A DNA stretch of 13,374 nt from positions 1 through 13,374 of the forward strand of contig CAYNEX010000076.1 in the NCBI GenBank assembly GCA_964396335.1, in the 5' to 3' direction. The position numbers and the translations under genes are program-made. Below are positions 12,939 to 13,374 of the stretch, piece by piece (the stretch's first letter is position 1; each line of letters opens with the position of its first letter). Origin of the DNA: ZC4RG30 sp964396335 (GTDB taxonomy: Bacteria > Pseudomonadota > Gammaproteobacteria > Steroidobacterales > Steroidobacteraceae). The notes under the pieces were generated by a model that did no database searches, was not told the origin of the DNA, and saw only the letters and a program-made list of their open reading frames with translations.

Positions 12939-13374
12939 TTACGGCGCCAGTTTCTGCTTCAGCAGGTCGTTCAGCAGCGCCGGGTTGGCCTTGCCGCCGG
13001 TGGCCTTCATGGCCTGGCCGACGAAAAAGCCGAAGAGTTTGTCCTTGCCCGAGCGGTAGTCGGCCAGCTGCTTCGGATTGGCCGCGATGATCTCGTCGAT
13101 GACCTTTTCGATCGCGCCGGAATCGGTGATCTGCTTCAGGCCGCGCGCCTCGATGACGGTATCCGCATCGCTGCCGTCGGCCCACATCACTTCGAACACT
13201 TCCTTGGCGATCTTGCCGGAGATGGTGTTGTCGACGATGCGCGCCAGCAGGCCGCCGAGCTGCTGCGCCGTGAGGCGGCTGGCGGTGACATCGAGGCCGT
13301 CCTTGTTCAGTGCGGCCGAGAAATCACCCATCACCCAGTTGGCGGCCAGCTTGGCGTCGCCCGGCACCGCGGCG
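12939..13374 (-). CDS. gatB: Asp-tRNA(Asn)/Glu-tRNA(Gln) amidotransferase subunit B, 3' part
   Basis: The last 144 residues of GatB; the gene continues beyond the window edge. The visible part is the helical tail and YqeY-like tRNA-binding region: KLAANWVMGDFSAALN near the edge, then LGGLLARIVDNTISGKIAKE, IEARGLKQITDSGAIEKVID and DKLFGFFVGQAMKATGGKANP. With GatA and GatC it converts misacylated Glu-tRNA-Gln and/or Asp-tRNA-Asn to the cognate amide. The catalytic kinase-like domain is outside the window. The gene ends in TAA, 8 nt before hslO. Which of the two tRNAs it serves depends on whether the genome has GlnRS and AsnRS. Confidence 0.95.
   Translation of the reverse strand, partial: AAVPGDAKLAANWVMGDFSAALNKDGLDVTASRLTAQQLGGLLARIVDNTISGKIAKEVFEVMWADGSDADTVIEARGLKQITDSGAIEKVIDEIIAANPKQLADYRSGKDKLFGFFVGQAMKATGGKANPALLNDLLKQKLAP

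Noticed and set aside
12931..13185. Upstream extension of hslO
   Set aside because: It overlaps gatB in another frame on the same strand; Hsp33 homology starts at the ATG at 12930.

Overview
The window looks like chromosomal DNA from a GC-rich gammaproteobacterium, probably near Xanthomonadales, Steroidobacterales or Nevskiales. The main evidence is the block lbcA-like/lolB/ispE/tRNA-Gln next to prfA and prmC, which is the gammaproteobacterial hemA-prfA neighbourhood (in Pseudomonas the order is ispE, lolB, a TPR lipoprotein, hemA, prfA, prmC). A PilR regulator, lolB, Hsp33 and a giant TonB-dependent receptor fit the same group. Species cannot be told from this sequence. Most of the window is conserved housekeeping DNA. 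I found no transposase, integrase, CRISPR array, toxin or defence genes.

Layout. 3-689 (+): 3' part of pilR. 701-734: strong intrinsic terminator oriented for the minus strand. 759-4340 (-): a 1193-residue TonB-dependent receptor with its own leader, promoter candidate and a large inverted repeat. 4560-4634 (-): tRNA-Gln(UUG), placed 2 nt after ispE. 4637-7817 (-): the compact unit TPR lipoprotein, lolB, ispE, tRNA-Gln. 7843-8928 (+): prfA, divergent from the TPR gene. 9017-9856 (-): an unrecognised six-helix membrane protein wedged between prfA and prmC. 9867-12012 (+): prmC, ppiB, mtgA. 12031-13374 (-): hslO and the 3' end of gatB.

How the genes relate. prfA and prmC form the RF1 / RF1-methyltransferase pair of translation termination. 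tRNA-Gln and gatB touch amidotransferase-dependent charging. lolB, the TPR lipoprotein and mtgA concern the envelope: lipoprotein sorting, peptidoglycan hydrolase control (by synteny) and glycan polymerisation. ppiB and hslO are folding factors. ispE makes isoprenoid precursors.

The unusual points are departures from the common order. hemA is absent between the TPR gene and prfA, leaving a 25-bp intergenic region with neither gene having a Shine-Dalgarno. prs does not follow tRNA-Gln; a receptor gene lies there instead. A minus-strand membrane gene separates prfA from prmC. In addition, prfA ends in UAG (read by RF1 itself), the tRNA-Gln has discriminator A73, and the receptor leader carries a 33-bp near-palindrome. 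No complete undescribed multi-gene system is evident; the best leads are the six-helix protein at the RF1 locus and the receptor leader.
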